From contig NZ_LSGW01000069.1 of assembly GCF_001643305.1 (NCBI RefSeq), positions 62,001-126,000 of the forward strand: a stretch of DNA of 64,000 nt, in the 5' to 3' direction. A program made the translations under genes and the position numbers. The notes under the pieces were generated by a model. That model was not told the origin of the DNA. It saw nothing but the letters and a program-made list of their open reading frames with translations, and made no database searches. Below, in pieces: positions 25,588-34,267 of the stretch (position 1 is the stretch's first letter; each line of letters begins with the position of its first letter). This DNA comes from Aeromonas salmonicida subsp. salmonicida (lineage in GTDB: Bacteria > Pseudomonadota > Gammaproteobacteria > Enterobacterales > Aeromonadaceae).

Positions 25588-26508
25588 ATGATTATTCGCC
25601 CTTTTCTTACCCTGTTGCTCGGTGCCTTTCTCGTTCCCGTCAGCATGGAGAGCGTCCAGGCCAACCCGTTTTCAGCAGCATCTCCCTCCCCCAATCGCTT
25701 TCTCGAACAACGCAGCGATCTGGCCCTGAGTTCGGCCTCCTTCGTGGTCGCCAACCCGCGCACCGGCGAGGTGCTCTCCGAGCGCAACGCCAACCGTGTG
25801 ATGCCGATTGCCTCCATCACTAAATTGATGACGGCTCTGGTGGTGCTCGATGCCAATCAGCGTCTCTCCGAGACGCTCACCGTTACCATGGCCGACGTGG
25901 ATCGCCTCAAGGGCACGGGTTCACGGTTGGCGGTAGGTTCACGCCTCAGCCGCGCCGACATGCTGCACATCGCCTTGATGTCGTCGGAAAACCGCGCCGC
26001 CTCGGCCCTGGCAAGACACTACCCGGGGGGGCAACGCGCCTTTATCGAAGCGATGAATGCCAAGGCCAGCATGCTTGGCATGTGGAGCACCCAGTTTGCA
26101 GACAGCACTGGCCTCAATCCGCGCAATGTCTCCAGCGCCCATGATCTGGCCAAGCTGGTGGCGGCCGCTTCGGCCTACCCGCTGATCCGGCAATACTCCG
26201 CCACAGAGCAGCGCATGGTACGCAATGGCAAGCGCCAGCTGCACTATCTCAACTCCAACCGACTGGTGCGCGAAGGCAGCTGGCTGGTCACCCTCTCCAA
26301 GACGGGCTACATCCGCGAGGCGGGTCGCTGTCTGGTGATGGCAACCCAGATCAACCGCGAACCGGTGATCCTGGTGCTGCTCAATGCCGATACTCCCAAT
26401 GCCAGGGTGGCGGATGCCAAGCGTATCAAGTCCTGGCTGGAGAGCTCGGGGCGCACCAGCCTGACGGCTCAATCCAGCCCCCAGACCAAGTTGTTTAGCA
26501 GCCAGTAA
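25588..26508 (+). CDS. pbpG: D-alanyl-D-alanine endopeptidase (PBP7)
   Basis: A 306-residue secreted penicillin-binding protein. The signal peptide covers about residues 1-25. The three active-site motifs are SITK (near residue 75), SSEN (near 133; SxN) and KTG (near 238). PBP7/PbpG cuts the D-Ala-meso-diaminopimelate cross-links of peptidoglycan in the periplasm. Length fits E. coli PBP7 (about 310). GGAAG lies 9 nt before the ATG. It is convergent with tnaA and ends in a shared terminator. Confidence 0.92.
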   Translation: MIIRPFLTLLLGAFLVPVSMESVQANPFSAASPSPNRFLEQRSDLALSSASFVVANPRTGEVLSERNANRVMPIASITKLMTALVVLDANQRLSETLTVTMADVDRLKGTGSRLAVGSRLSRADMLHIALMSSENRAASALARHYPGGQRAFIEAMNAKASMLGMWSTQFADSTGLNPRNVSSAHDLAKLVAAASAYPLIRQYSATEQRMVRNGKRQLHYLNSNRLVREGSWLVTLSKTGYIREAGRCLVMATQINREPVILVLLNADTPNARVADAKRIKSWLESSGRTSLTAQSSPQTKLFSSQ

Positions 26509-26531
26509 TCCGCGTCCATCCCCCAATGTAA

Positions 26532-26562
26532 AAAGCCCCCGCACCACTGGTGCGGGGGCTTT
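26532..26562. terminator. Bidirectional terminator between pbpG and tnaA
   Basis: AAAGCCCCCGCAC (26532-26544) pairs with GTGCGGGGGCTTT (26550-26562) around a 5-nt loop. The A and T tracts allow use in both directions. Confidence 0.88.
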
Positions 26563-26606
26563 GCTGTTGGCGTGGCCAATGGTGCCGGTCAAGAAACCGG
26601 CCCTGT

Positions 26607-27992
26607 TTAGACCGGCTTGAGCCGGGCTGTGAAGTGGCGCAGCAGGGGCGGTTCGTAGTCGAAGGTGAGACCGCGGATCTCGCTGGCCCTCGTCTTGACC
26701 GCAATGAGGCAATCAGCCACATAGTCCATGTGATCCCGGGTATAGACCCGCCGTGGAATGGTGAGACGCAATAGCTCGAAGTCCGCCGCCTCCTGCTTGC
26801 CGGTGGCCGGATCGCGCCCCAGCAGCAGTGAGCCTATCTCTACCCCGCGCACACCCCCTTCCAGATAAAGCGCGCAGGCCAGGGCATGGGCCGGGAACTG
26901 CTCCCCCGGTATATGGGGCAGCAGCTTCTTGGCATCCACAAAGACCGCATGACCGCCGGTTGGCGTCTGGATTGGGATGCCCGCCTCGGCCAGCCGCTCG
27001 CCGAGATAAGCCACCTGACCGATGCGATAGGTCAGATACTCCTCGTCCATCCCTTCCCGCAGGCCGATGGCCAGCGCCGCCATGTCACGGCCGGCGAGAC
27101 CGCCGTAGGTAACGAACCCCTCCATCGCCACGCAGCGCACCTGCACCGAGCGGAACAGGTCGAGACCCTCCTTGAAGCAGCAAAGACCGCCGATATTGAC
27201 CAGCCCGTCCTTTTTGGCCGACATGGTGAACATGTCCCCCAAGTCAAACATCTGGCGCACTATCTCCTTGATGCTGCTCTTGGCGTAATCCGGGTCGCGC
27301 GCCTTGATAAACCAGGCGTTTTCGGCAAAGCGGGCGGCATCGATCACCACAGGAATATGGTGACGACGTGCAAGCTCGGAAACAGCCTGCATATTGCCCA
27401 TCGAGACCGGCTGACCGCCAGCACTGTTGCAGGTGACAGTGATGATGACAGCGGCCACGTTGTCGGCCCCCAGGGTTTCGATGGTGTCGGTCAGGCGACC
27501 GAGATCGAAATCCCCCTTCCAGGCATAAGGCGCAGTGGTGTCGAGGGCCTTTGGTGTGAGCAGGTTGATGGCCCGCTCGCCCGCCAACTCTACATGGGCC
27601 TTGGTGGTGTCGAAGTGGTAGTTGGAGATGAAGACCGGCGCCTTGCCCTTGCAACGCTTGACCAGCTCGGGAAAGAGGATCTGCTCGGCCCCGCGCCCCT
27701 GGTGAGTGGGCATCACATGCTGGTAGCCAAACAACTCGCGCACGGTACGCTCCAGCTCGACGAAGTTGCGGCTGCCCGCATAGGCTTCATCCCCCATCAT
27801 GATGCCGGCCCACTGGCGATCGGACATGGCGCCCGTGCCGCTGTCGGTCAGCAGATCGATATAGACATCTTCGGCCAGCAGCAGGAAGGGATTCCAGCCA
27901 GCGGCCTCAAGGGCGGCGCGGCGCTCGGCGCCAGTGGTCTGTTTGATGGGCTCGACCATCTTGATACGAAAGGGTTCGGGTATACGACGCAT
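26607..27992 (-). CDS. tnaA: Tryptophanase
   Basis: A 461-residue PLP enzyme converting tryptophan to indole, pyruvate and ammonia. The PLP lysine lies in MSAKKDG near residue 260. Segments such as [22 protein letters not shown] and [15 protein letters not shown] favour tryptophanase over tyrosine phenol-lyase, its close relative. The start at 27992 has GAGGAG 6 nt upstream; an in-frame start 14 codons earlier is not needed. It is preceded by a TnaC-type leader peptide gene and a CRP site. No tnaB permease gene follows. Some uncertainty about beta-tyrosinase activity remains. Confidence 0.92.
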   Translation of the reverse strand: MRRIPEPFRIKMVEPIKQTTGAERRAALEAAGWNPFLLLAEDVYIDLLTDSGTGAMSDRQWAGIMMGDEAYAGSRNFVELERTVRELFGYQHVMPTHQGRGAEQILFPELVKRCKGKAPVFISNYHFDTTKAHVELAGERAINLLTPKALDTTAPYAWKGDFDLGRLTDTIETLGADNVAAVIITVTCNSAGGQPVSMGNMQAVSELARRHHIPVVIDAARFAENAWFIKARDPDYAKSSIKEIVRQMFDLGDMFTMSAKKDGLVNIGGLCCFKEGLDLFRSVQVRCVAMEGFVTYGGLAGRDMAALAIGLREGMDEEYLTYRIGQVAYLGERLAEAGIPIQTPTGGHAVFVDAKKLLPHIPGEQFPAHALACALYLEGGVRGVEIGSLLLGRDPATGKQEAADFELLRLTIPRRVYTRDHMDYVADCLIAVKTRASEIRGLTFDYEPPLLRHFTARLKPV

Positions 27993-28090
27993 ATAATACT
28001 CCTCACCGGCGCGAGGCCAGTGTTGCAGACACATTGAAGTTCAAGAGGTTGTCAGAGGCGAGCTGCGCTCGCGCCAGGCATGGCAGGGTG

Positions 28091-28186
28091 TCAGCGGTGA
28101 GGAAAATCGAAGGTGAGAATGGGATCTCGGGTATACCAATGGGCGAGCAGGCAAGCTGCCCGGGGCCTAGCTGTCATGACAGGCAT
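28091..28186 (-). CDS. tnaC: TnaC tryptophanase leader peptide
   Basis: A 31-codon leader lies 98 nt before tnaA on the same strand, with GGAGGGG close upstream of its ATG at 28186. The peptide has one tryptophan (residue 17), with aspartate four residues later, a branched residue (leucine) seven later and proline twelve later. These spacings equal W12, D16, I19 and P24 of E. coli TnaC. It ends Pro-His-Arg before TGA, as in leaders that extend past the critical proline. TnaC stalls the ribosome when free tryptophan is present and so prevents Rho termination before tnaA. A start at the fourth codon (ATG) is also possible. Confidence 0.85.
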   Translation of the reverse strand: MPVMTARPRAACLLAHWYTRDPILTFDFPHR

Positions 28187-28316
28187 CACTCCCCTCCGTA
28201 TTGGTTGCAAACTGTGTCGGTGGCAAACCATCTTGATTGCCAAGCAGTGCTGCCAACTGGCAGCCTCGCCACGTTAACGGCTAGTTAACGCGCAGACAAC
28301 GGGTACGCTGACACGC

Positions 28317-28332
28317 TGTGCGCCTGCTCACA
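28317..28332 (-). promoter_or_regulatory. Candidate CRP site of the tna operon
   Basis: On the minus strand TGTGAGCAGGCGCACA matches TGTGA-N6-TCACA with one mismatch. It lies about 130 nt before the TnaC start. tna is catabolite-repressed through CRP in E. coli. A possible promoter follows with TTGTCT (28299-28294) and a weak -10 near 28277-28271, which would put the site near -61. Confidence 0.65.
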
Positions 28333-28446
28333 AAGTACGCATGCGTGCGGCAAGCAAGGGTTGTAGATGATCCGCCCACCCTCCTTGTTCGTTAAGCTCC
28401 GTACGTGCAACCCATATCAGTCATTACCCAAGGCCCGGAAGCCATC

Positions 28447-28590
28447 ATGCATCGCAAACCCCATCTGCCCGAGAAAATATGTCCCGTCTGCCTGCGGCCT
28501 TTCGCCTGGCGACGCAAGTGGGCACGCAACTGGCAGGAGGTTCGCTATTGCAGCGAGCGCTGTCGCCACCAGAAAGGAGCCAGTACCTGA
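28447..28590 (+). CDS. DUF2256 cysteine-cluster small protein
   Basis: A 47-residue protein with the DUF2256 pattern: [16 protein letters not shown] followed by YCSERCRH, giving two CxxC-like pairs that probably bind zinc. I chose the ATG at 28447; a start 14 codons earlier is open but outside the family. Its stop overlaps the start of the photolyase-like gene (TGATG), and the ribosome site for that gene (AAGGAG) lies within its last codons. DUF2256 genes are often next to cryptochrome/photolyase genes, but their function is unknown. Confidence 0.88.
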   Translation: MHRKPHLPEKICPVCLRPFAWRRKWARNWQEVRYCSERCRHQKGAST

Positions 28591-29777
28591 TGGAACTGCG
28601 TTTAATCCTCGGTGATCAACTCAACGCCAGTCACAGCTGGTTTCGTACACCGGATCCCGACGTCTGCTATCTGCTGGCGGAGCTGCGCCAGGAGACCGAC
28701 TACTGCCGCCACCATCGTCAGAAGGTGCTGGCCTTTTTCGCCGCCATGCGCGCCTTCGCCGCGGCCCTTACCAAGGCGGGTCACAGAGTCTGCTATCTCA
28801 CCCTGGATGAAACCAAGCACTGGCCGAACCTGCCGGCCCTGCTCGATGCCCAGATTATCCACCACCAGGCCAGCCGCTTTGCCTGGCAGAGCCCGGATGA
28901 GTGGCGGCTGGCCACGCAGCTTGAACAGTGGGCCGCGGGGCTCGCCATGCCTGCCCATCAGGTCGACAGCGAACATTTCCTCACACCGAGGGATGGCTGG
29001 CAGCGCTATCCCCACAGCCGGATGGAGTTTTTCTACCGCGCTCTGCGCAAGCAATATGGTGTGTTGCTCGATGAAGGGGGCAAGCCCCTTGGCGGGCGCT
29101 GGAACTTTGACAGCGAAAACCGGGCCACCATCTCGCTGGCACAGGTCGAAGGGTTTATCCGCCAGATCCTCGGCTGGCGCGAGTTTGTCCGCGCCCTCTA
29201 CTGGGAGCGGATGCCCGAGCTTGGCCACACCAATTTTCTGGCAGCCAGCCGGCCACTGCCCGCCTACTTCTGGAATGGAGAAACCCGCATGGCCTGCGTG
29301 GGGCACGCTATCCGGCAATCTCTGGAACACGGCTACGCCCATCATATCCAGCGGCTCATGGTGACGGGCAACTTTGCCCTGCTGGCGGGGATCAATCCGG
29401 ACGAGGTCGATGAGTGGTATCTGGGGATCTACGTGGATGCCATCGAGTGGGTGGAGCTGCCCAACACCCGAGGCATGAGCCAGTTTGCCGATGGCGGCCT
29501 GATGGGCAGCAAACCCTACGCCAGCAGCGGCGCTTATCTGGATCGGATGGGTCACTACTGCAAAGGGTGTCACTATGACGTCAAGGCCCGCAGCGGTGAC
29601 ACCAGTTGCCCGTTCAACAGCCTCTACTGGCACTTTTTATGGCGCAATCGGGACAAGCTTGGCAACAATCCTCGCCTCGCCCTCCCTTATGCCAACTGGG
29701 ATGGTCAAACGGAAGTGCAGCAGCAGGCCACCCTGACAACCGCGGCCCATCATCTGATCCATATCGAGCAGCTCTGA
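28590..29777 (+). CDS. Prokaryotic (6-4) photolyase/cryptochrome-like protein with internal deletion
   Basis: A 395-residue member of the iron-sulfur photolyase family (PhrB/CryPro type). The N-terminal Rossmann antenna domain (LRLILGDQLN) and the C-terminal FAD domain (VEGFIRQILGWREF, then HHIQRLMVTGNFALLAG and GMSQFADGG) are clear. Four cysteines suited to a [4Fe-4S] cluster remain, one in TRMACVG and three in YCKGCHYD and TSCPF. Family members are about 500-520 residues. Here GGRWNFDSENR (ending at residue 178) runs almost directly into VEGFIRQ (from residue 186), a loss of roughly 100 residues that normally start the helical domain and include part of the FAD pocket. The frame is intact. 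Activity is therefore doubtful. Confidence 0.85.
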   Translation: MELRLILGDQLNASHSWFRTPDPDVCYLLAELRQETDYCRHHRQKVLAFFAAMRAFAAALTKAGHRVCYLTLDETKHWPNLPALLDAQIIHHQASRFAWQSPDEWRLATQLEQWAAGLAMPAHQVDSEHFLTPRDGWQRYPHSRMEFFYRALRKQYGVLLDEGGKPLGGRWNFDSENRATISLAQVEGFIRQILGWREFVRALYWERMPELGHTNFLAASRPLPAYFWNGETRMACVGHAIRQSLEHGYAHHIQRLMVTGNFALLAGINPDEVDEWYLGIYVDAIEWVELPNTRGMSQFADGGLMGSKPYASSGAYLDRMGHYCKGCHYDVKARSGDTSCPFNSLYWHFLWRNRDKLGNNPRLALPYANWDGQTEVQQQATLTTAAHHLIHIEQL

Positions 29778-29927
29778 TGCCACAGTTAATGCCATCAAAC
29801 CAGACAATTCCGACATTGAAAACCAGTTAAATAATTGTAACCAGATGTATATTCCGATTATATCTATACCAGTTGAATATCCTGTGGCGGCTGATTATGG
29901 TGATGGCCCCAGTCAAGGAGAGACAAG

Positions 29928-31181
29928 ATGGACATAGTGGTACTCGGTGGTGGCGTGGTCGGTGTGACCAGCGCCTGGTATCTGGCCAAAGCGGGCCACA
30001 AGGTAACCCTGCTGGAGCGACGGGACGGGGTGGCGCTGGAGACCAGCCATGCCAACGCCGGCCAGATCTCCCCCGGCTATGCGGCACCCTGGGCGGCGCC
30101 CGGCATTCCCCTCAAGGCCGCCAAATGGCTGCTGCAAAAACATGCGCCTTTCACGGTGCGCCCGACCTCGGATCCTTTCCAGCTGCGCTGGATGCTGAAG
30201 ATGTTCGCCAACTGCACCCCGGCAGCCTATGCCACCAACAAGGGACGCATGGTACGCCTCGCCGAATACAGCCGCGACTGCATGAAGACGCTGCGAGACG
30301 AGCTTGCACTGGACTACGAAGGACGCCAGCTCGGCACCTTGCAGCTGTTTCGAAGCCAGGCCCAGCTCGATGCCAGCAAACGAGATATCGAGGTGCTGGA
30401 AGAGTATGGCGTCCCCTATCAGTCACTGGATGCCAGTGGTTGTGAAGGGGTTGAACCGGCATTGGCACGGGTACGTGGCAAGATAGTGGGCGGCCTGCGC
30501 CTGCCGGGAGATGAAACCGGCGACTGTTTCCGCTTCACCAAGGCACTGGCCGCCGAGGCGCAAAAACTCGGGGTGGAGTTTGTCTTCAACTGCGCCATCG
30601 ACGAGATTGAGCTCTCTTTGGGGCGCGCCGTGGCGGTGCGGGCCGGTGAGCAGCGTTTCAAGGCAGATGCCATCGTCTGCGCGCTGGGCAGCTATGCTAC
30701 CGGCTTCCTTCGTCCGCTTGGGATCGATCTGCCTGTCTATCCGGTCAAAGGTTACTCCCTGACCCTGCCCATGACAGATGCCGATGCGGTGCCCCGCAGT
30801 ACAGTGCTGGATGAAACCTACAAGGTGGCCATCACCCGCTTTAACGAGCGGATCCGGGTCGGTGGCATGGCAGAGCTGTCGGGTTTCAATCTGGCACTCA
30901 ATCCCAAGCGTTACGACACCCTGGCCATGGTGGTGGGGGATCTTTTCCCCGAAGGGGGCGATATCAGCCGCGCCGAGTTCTGGACCGGACTGCGACCCAT
31001 GACACCGGACGGCACTCCCCTGGTGGGGCCAAGCCCGGTCCCCGGACTCTGGCTCAACACAGGCCACGGCACCCTGGGCTGGACCATGGCAGCCGGCTCG
31101 GGTCAGCTGCTGAGCGATCTGATCAGCGGCAGCTCGACGGCCATCAGCGACGAGGGGCTGACCCTAGCCCGCTACGGGTAA
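29928..31181 (+). CDS. dadA: D-amino acid dehydrogenase small subunit
   Basis: A 417-residue FAD enzyme that oxidises D-amino acids, mainly D-alanine, to keto acids at the inner membrane. The N-terminal dinucleotide-binding motif ([20 protein letters not shown]) and the closing [17 protein letters not shown] are standard for DadA. Length matches enterobacterial DadA (about 432) within normal variation. AAGGAGAG precedes the ATG. No alanine racemase gene follows, unlike dadAX of E. coli. It is convergent with a TetR gene and shares a bidirectional terminator. Confidence 0.93.
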   Translation: MDIVVLGGGVVGVTSAWYLAKAGHKVTLLERRDGVALETSHANAGQISPGYAAPWAAPGIPLKAAKWLLQKHAPFTVRPTSDPFQLRWMLKMFANCTPAAYATNKGRMVRLAEYSRDCMKTLRDELALDYEGRQLGTLQLFRSQAQLDASKRDIEVLEEYGVPYQSLDASGCEGVEPALARVRGKIVGGLRLPGDETGDCFRFTKALAAEAQKLGVEFVFNCAIDEIELSLGRAVAVRAGEQRFKADAIVCALGSYATGFLRPLGIDLPVYPVKGYSLTLPMTDADAVPRSTVLDETYKVAITRFNERIRVGGMAELSGFNLALNPKRYDTLAMVVGDLFPEGGDISRAEFWTGLRPMTPDGTPLVGPSPVPGLWLNTGHGTLGWTMAAGSGQLLSDLISGSSTAISDEGLTLARYG

Positions 31182-31216
31182 GCCTGCGCCCGTCACGACC
31201 GTCGACTAGACACACA

Positions 31217-31246
31217 AAAGAGGGAGTGCATGGTCACTCCCTCTTT
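31217..31246. terminator. Bidirectional terminator between dadA and the TetR gene
   Basis: AAAGAGGGAGT (31217-31227) pairs with ACTCCCTCTTT (31236-31246) around an 8-nt loop. Confidence 0.85.
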
Positions 31247-31260
31247 GCATTTAGCCAATA

Positions 31261-31941
31261 TCAGTCAGCGGCCTTGACCATCAAACCCGGCATGGCCTGC
31301 CACACCCTGGCGGGGTCTGGCTCGGCAATGGCCGCCGCCACCAGCTGTTCCAGCCACTGGCGATGCAATAACCACATCTGCGGCCCTTCTCTTCCCTGCT
31401 CCTTGGCGCACTGCTTCACCAAATCTGCCGTTCGGTAGAGGTATCGCACCAGAGCGGTCAATTCGGGCTCGGGCCAACGGCAACCGAAATGGCGCAGCCG
31501 CTCGGACCAGAATGCCACCTGACCTCGTTCATGCTCACACTCCAGCTCATGCAATGCCGGCACCAGATCCATTGCCTGCCACAAGGCGCCATAGCCAACG
31601 AAGCGGGTATCCAGCTCATCCAGCGCCTGATCCAGCAGTTGCAAGGTTTGTGGCCAGCTGCTGGCCTCCTGGCGGATCACTTCCTGCGCCGCGCATACGG
31701 CCGCCAGCCAGTCCATGGCCAACCGGCAGATGATGGCCTCCTTGTTGGGAAAGAGATGATAGAGCGACTTGATCCCTACCCCGGCTCGCGCCGCTATGGC
31801 GTTGGTATTGATTGCCAGAAATCCCTGCTCCTGCAACAGCGCCAGAGTGGCCTGCTCTATCCGGGTCACCGTCTCCTGACTGCGCTGCTGCCTGGGCTGG
31901 CGCCGCATACAGAGATCGGTGGGCAATGGCGGTTCTGACAT
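31261..31941 (-). CDS. TetR family transcriptional regulator
   Basis: About 226 residues from the ATG at 31941. The N-terminal TetR helix-turn-helix is clear: RIEQATLALLQEQGFLAIN, then AIAARAGVGIKSLYHLFPNK (about residues 20-65). The C-terminal ligand domain is not assignable to a known ligand. GGGAG lies 5 nt before the chosen start. A longer frame runs back to 32076 but its extra N-terminus looks like non-coding sequence. The gene is divergent from a lipoprotein amidohydrolase gene, with a palindrome in between, so that gene is the likely target. Confidence 0.88.
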   Translation of the reverse strand: MSEPPLPTDLCMRRQPRQQRSQETVTRIEQATLALLQEQGFLAINTNAIAARAGVGIKSLYHLFPNKEAIICRLAMDWLAAVCAAQEVIRQEASSWPQTLQLLDQALDELDTRFVGYGALWQAMDLVPALHELECEHERGQVAFWSERLRHFGCRWPEPELTALVRYLYRTADLVKQCAKEQGREGPQMWLLHRQWLEQLVAAAIAEPDPARVWQAMPGLMVKAAD

Positions 31942-32079
31942 GAGTACTCCCTCACCTTGGTCACCAAGCATGGTTTTATAACTGCATGATGAAACAAGGA
32001 AAATATAAGTCAAAAAGAATATTTTCAGTAATTGCTGGCATTTATCCCGGAAGCTGCAATAAACAGAGGTGCTCATATT

Positions 32080-32095
32080 TGCAGTAAAAACTGCA
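32080..32095. promoter_or_regulatory. Palindrome between TetR and amidohydrolase genes, possible operator
   Basis: TGCAGTAAAAACTGCA is a perfect inverted repeat (6+4+6). It lies 25 nt before the amidohydrolase start in the divergent gap, where a TetR operator would block transcription. A matching half-site, ACTGCA, occurs near 31982. Confidence 0.5.
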
Positions 32096-32120
32096 TTCTA
32101 ACCAGGGAGAGCAATCGCAT

Positions 32121-34052
32121 ATGGATGGCAAGCAACAAGGTTTTACACTGAGCGCGGCGCTGCTGCTGATGGCCGGACTGCTGACCGGCTGCAACCAGGA
32201 GAGCACGGAACCAACAGCGCAACGGACCCTCTATCTCAACGGCAAGATCCACACTCAGGATGGGCAACGCAGGGTCGCCGAGGCCATGGTGGTTGCCGAT
32301 GGCAAGTTTCTCTATGTGGGCACGCTGCAAGGGGCCAAGGCCTATCAGACGGCCGGCAGTCAGTCGGTGGATCTGAAAGGCCGGATGGTATTGCCAGGTC
32401 TGCACGACAACCATATCCATCTGCTCGGCACAGTGGCACTGGATATGTGCGATCTCGATGGTCAGAGCGTCACGCTGGATCAGTTGGCGGACAAGATAAA
32501 AACATGTCTGCCCCGTTATGCCCCGGGCAAGGGAAACTGGCTGGTGGTCAATCAATGGTCGCCCTACGACGGCAATACGCCGACGGCGACCCATGCCACC
32601 CTGCTGGCCGCGCTGGATGTCGCGGCGCCAGACAATCCGGTGGTGCTCTTTGGGGTCGATGGTCATGCCAGTGCCTACAACTCGCAAGCGCTGGCCAGTG
32701 CGCAGGATCAGGATGGCAATACAGTGGGTTTCAACGATGTGACCCTGGCACCGGGGGGCGTGTTTGCACATTTTCAGCCCTACGTTGACCTGACCAGTGG
32801 CGTGATCAGGGAGGGGGCTCGCAACGCCATTCCTGTGCCGGAAACCACAGTGCTCAACGCCAGCGATGAACAGGCGGCAGCAGAGTATGACAAGATATTG
32901 CCTGCGGTCTCTTCCTTGATGGCTTCCCGTGGCATAACCGGGATCCAGGATGCCTGCGCCACCGATTTCATCCGCCAGCGCCTGCTCAACATGCAGAAAC
33001 GTGGATTGCTGCACATGCGCGTCACTGCCGCCACCTGTTTTCACCAGGATGACTACAGCGGCAAGCTGGATATTGCCGGCCACCTCGCCAAGGCCAGCCA
33101 GGTCAGGAGCGCCTTTGCCGACAATCCGCTGATCAAGGCCGATGCCGTGAAGATCTTCCTCGATGGCGTGCTGGAAGGAGATCCCTTCACCACACCGCCC
33201 TTTCTGCCCAATGCAGGCATGCTTGAAAACTATCACCACCCCCATCTGACCATGGATCTTGCCACAGAGCAGGTGACCATCACCGCCAACAGCGAGGATG
33301 CTGGCAGCAATGGCATCGTCAATTACCGGGATGCCGACCTCAAGGACTATGTCACCGCCCTCGATAACGCGGGTTTCAGCATTCATATGCACAGCATCGG
33401 CGATCGCAGCACCCGGGTCGGACTGGATGCCTTGCAGGCCGCCCGTACCAGCAATGGTGACAAGGGGATCCCCCATACCCTGGCCCATCTGCAGGTTGTC
33501 CACCCTGACGATCAGAAAAGGCTGGGGGAACTGGGGCTGTATCTCACCTTCACCTATGCCTGGACCACGCCCCAGATAGCCTATGACATGCTGGTCACCC
33601 CCTTCATCCAGCCGACCAGGGCAGGACAATCCTTGAGCGAGGCACTGTATGACCCCCTCGGCTACCTGCACGATGCGCTCTATCCGGTCGAGAATGCTCG
33701 CAAGGCGGGCGCCATCCTGGTGGCAGGCAGCGATGCACCTGTGGATAGCCGGGACCCCCGCCCCTTCGTCAACATGGCAGCAGGGATCGCCAAAGCGGCG
33801 GGCGATGGCGAGGATTACCGCCCCCATCAGCGCACCTCCCTCGCCGAAATACTGGCGGCCTATACCATCAATGGGGCCAAGGCAGTACGCCAGCAAGCCG
33901 TCACAGGATCCATCGAGACAGGCAAGTCCGCCGATTTCATCGTGCTGGACAGGGATCTGTTCGCCCTGGTCGAGGCCGGAACACCGGCCAGGATAGCCGA
34001 GACCGAGGTCGAGCTGACTGTCTTCAAGGGGGAAACCGTCTACTCTCGCTGA
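32121..34052 (+). CDS. Lipoprotein amidohydrolase of the YtcJ-like family
   Basis: A 643-residue metal-dependent hydrolase. The N-terminus is a lipoprotein signal with lipobox LLTGC (cysteine at residue 24), so it is exported and lipid-anchored. The amidohydrolase_3 domain shows the metal-ligand motif HDNHIHLLG (about residue 95), a later HMHSIGDR (about 425) and a C-terminal DAPVDSRDPRPF. Family members hydrolyse C-N bonds of varied amides; the substrate is unknown. GGGAGAG lies before the ATG. Export of this family as a lipoprotein is less usual than the cytoplasmic form. It stands alone, divergent from the TetR gene. Confidence 0.88.
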   Translation: MDGKQQGFTLSAALLLMAGLLTGCNQESTEPTAQRTLYLNGKIHTQDGQRRVAEAMVVADGKFLYVGTLQGAKAYQTAGSQSVDLKGRMVLPGLHDNHIHLLGTVALDMCDLDGQSVTLDQLADKIKTCLPRYAPGKGNWLVVNQWSPYDGNTPTATHATLLAALDVAAPDNPVVLFGVDGHASAYNSQALASAQDQDGNTVGFNDVTLAPGGVFAHFQPYVDLTSGVIREGARNAIPVPETTVLNASDEQAAAEYDKILPAVSSLMASRGITGIQDACATDFIRQRLLNMQKRGLLHMRVTAATCFHQDDYSGKLDIAGHLAKASQVRSAFADNPLIKADAVKIFLDGVLEGDPFTTPPFLPNAGMLENYHHPHLTMDLATEQVTITANSEDAGSNGIVNYRDADLKDYVTALDNAGFSIHMHSIGDRSTRVGLDALQAARTSNGDKGIPHTLAHLQVVHPDDQKRLGELGLYLTFTYAWTTPQIAYDMLVTPFIQPTRAGQSLSEALYDPLGYLHDALYPVENARKAGAILVAGSDAPVDSRDPRPFVNMAAGIAKAAGDGEDYRPHQRTSLAEILAAYTINGAKAVRQQAVTGSIETGKSADFIVLDRDLFALVEAGTPARIAETEVELTVFKGETVYSR

Positions 34053-34113
34053 GCCATCAAGACCCCTGCCGTGCACCATGCAGGCGGCAGGCCTTTCCAA
34101 CGCCAGAAAGCAG

Positions 34114-34136
34114 GAGCAGCCCAGGCTGCTCTTTTT
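34114..34136 (+). terminator. Terminator after the amidohydrolase gene
   Basis: GAGCAGC (34114-34120), short loop, GCTGCTC (34125-34131), then a run of T. Confidence 0.8.
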
Positions 34137-34267
34137 ATTGCGTCAGATGAACCTCTCTTTGGCTCGCGAGATACCGCCCTTTTTCTTCCTCTTTTCCTCC
34201 TCTCTTAACACTGGCTTAAGGATCCCCTGTCACCTTGCAGCCATTGTCATGAACGGAGCCACCCTGT

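Noticed and set aside
26607-27992. Tyrosine phenol-lyase as the identity of the tnaA gene
   Set aside because: Several diagnostic stretches and the upstream TnaC leader favour tryptophanase.
32073-34100. Minus-strand frame of 675 codons opposite the amidohydrolase gene
   Set aside because: Mirror of a recognisable enzyme gene, with no ribosome site or motif.
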